Assembly: GCF_003989825.1 (NCBI RefSeq)
Contig: NZ_RZHE01000015.1
Span: 62,001 to 126,000, forward strand
Source: Vreelandella populi
GTDB lineage: Bacteria; Pseudomonadota; Gammaproteobacteria; Pseudomonadales; Halomonadaceae
Direction: 5' to 3'
Length of the DNA stretch: 64,000 nucleotides
Shown: one piece after another, positions 63,974 to 64,000 of the stretch
Position numbering within the stretch: position 1 is the first letter of the stretch
Layout: each line of letters opens with the position of its first letter
Notes under the pieces: generated by a model
Databases searched by the model: none
What the model saw: only the letters and a program-made list of their open reading frames with translations
What the model was told of the DNA's origin: nothing
Translations under genes and position numbers: made by a program

Positions 63974-64000
63974 GCCCGGGCTCGGCAAACGCCGGGCCCG
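63974..64000 (+). terminator. GC-rich hairpin after ribH (at the window edge)
   Basis: GCCCGGG and CCGGGC can pair around TCGGCAAACG just after the ribH stop. The window ends before any T-run could be seen. Confidence 0.5.

Overview
The window looks like chromosomal DNA of a moderately halophilic gammaproteobacterium of the Halomonadaceae (Halomonas or a close relative). This is inferred from gene content and protein style: formate dehydrogenase with DUF3305/DUF3306 accessory genes, a MatPQMAB-type malonate TRAP cluster, a Yjf PspA-like operon and a mixed-GC genome. No rRNA or other marker is present to prove it. I see no tRNA, rRNA, CRISPR array, prophage or transposase gene. Almost all DNA is coding.

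Layout. 1-1556: end of a sugar/glycerol-3-phosphate type ABC permease pair. 1658-6849 (minus): sensor kinase, receiver-only response regulator, YaiO-like outer-membrane barrel, HEAT protein and processive GT2 glycosyltransferase, apparently a surface polysaccharide module. 7048-7242: decayed second copy of the permease gene tail. 7303-9438: recQ. 9471-12468 (minus): PhnDCE-type transporter, followed at 12550-12620 by a decayed second copy of the recQ tail. 12656-17203: methionine salvage genes mtnA, mtnBCD and mtnK, with a 180-bp inverted-repeat element between mtnD and mtnK. 17333-19065: diguanylate cyclase and a YrhK-like protein. 19073-25233: DeoR regulator divergent from an ABC importer operon that also carries a beta-CASP metallo-beta-lactamase protein and a T4-Pnkp-like polynucleotide phosphatase. 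25255-28021: small conserved genes, an MFS transporter and a GlxA/AraC regulator. 28109-34774: malonate uptake and activation (GntR regulator, TRAP transporter, malonyl-CoA decarboxylase, malonyl-CoA synthetase). 34786-35406: stand-alone cyclodeaminase-family protein. 35786-40137: yjfIJKLM-yjfC operon. 40163-41095: degenerate adenylation-domain protein next to a very AT-rich gap.

41616-57187 is a molybdenum cofactor and formate dehydrogenase region. It holds moeA, moaB, a DUF1244 gene, fdhCBA, a Tat-tagged small protein, TorD, a polyferredoxin and DUF3306/DUF3305. Divergently run fdhD, mobA, a second moeA, moaA and a CobW GTPase. Its genes cover cofactor synthesis, sulfuration, insertion chaperoning, Tat export and the enzyme itself. 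57168-63968 holds a large PAS-GGDEF-EAL protein, an orphan siderophore-binding protein, an AhpD-like peroxidase-related protein, a YbaK/EbsC deacylase, and a textbook FMN riboswitch in front of a type II lumazine synthase.

The two observations I rate highest are the following. (1) Two neighbouring minus-strand blocks each sit between an intact gene and a diverged fragment of that gene's own 3' end, suggesting two successive recombination insertions. (2) The DeoR-controlled importer is coupled to nucleic-acid-end-processing enzymes, with three CGAAAGC repeats at exact 21-bp spacing in the divergent promoter region. This could be an undescribed uptake and processing system for phosphorylated nucleic-acid fragments or nucleotides.
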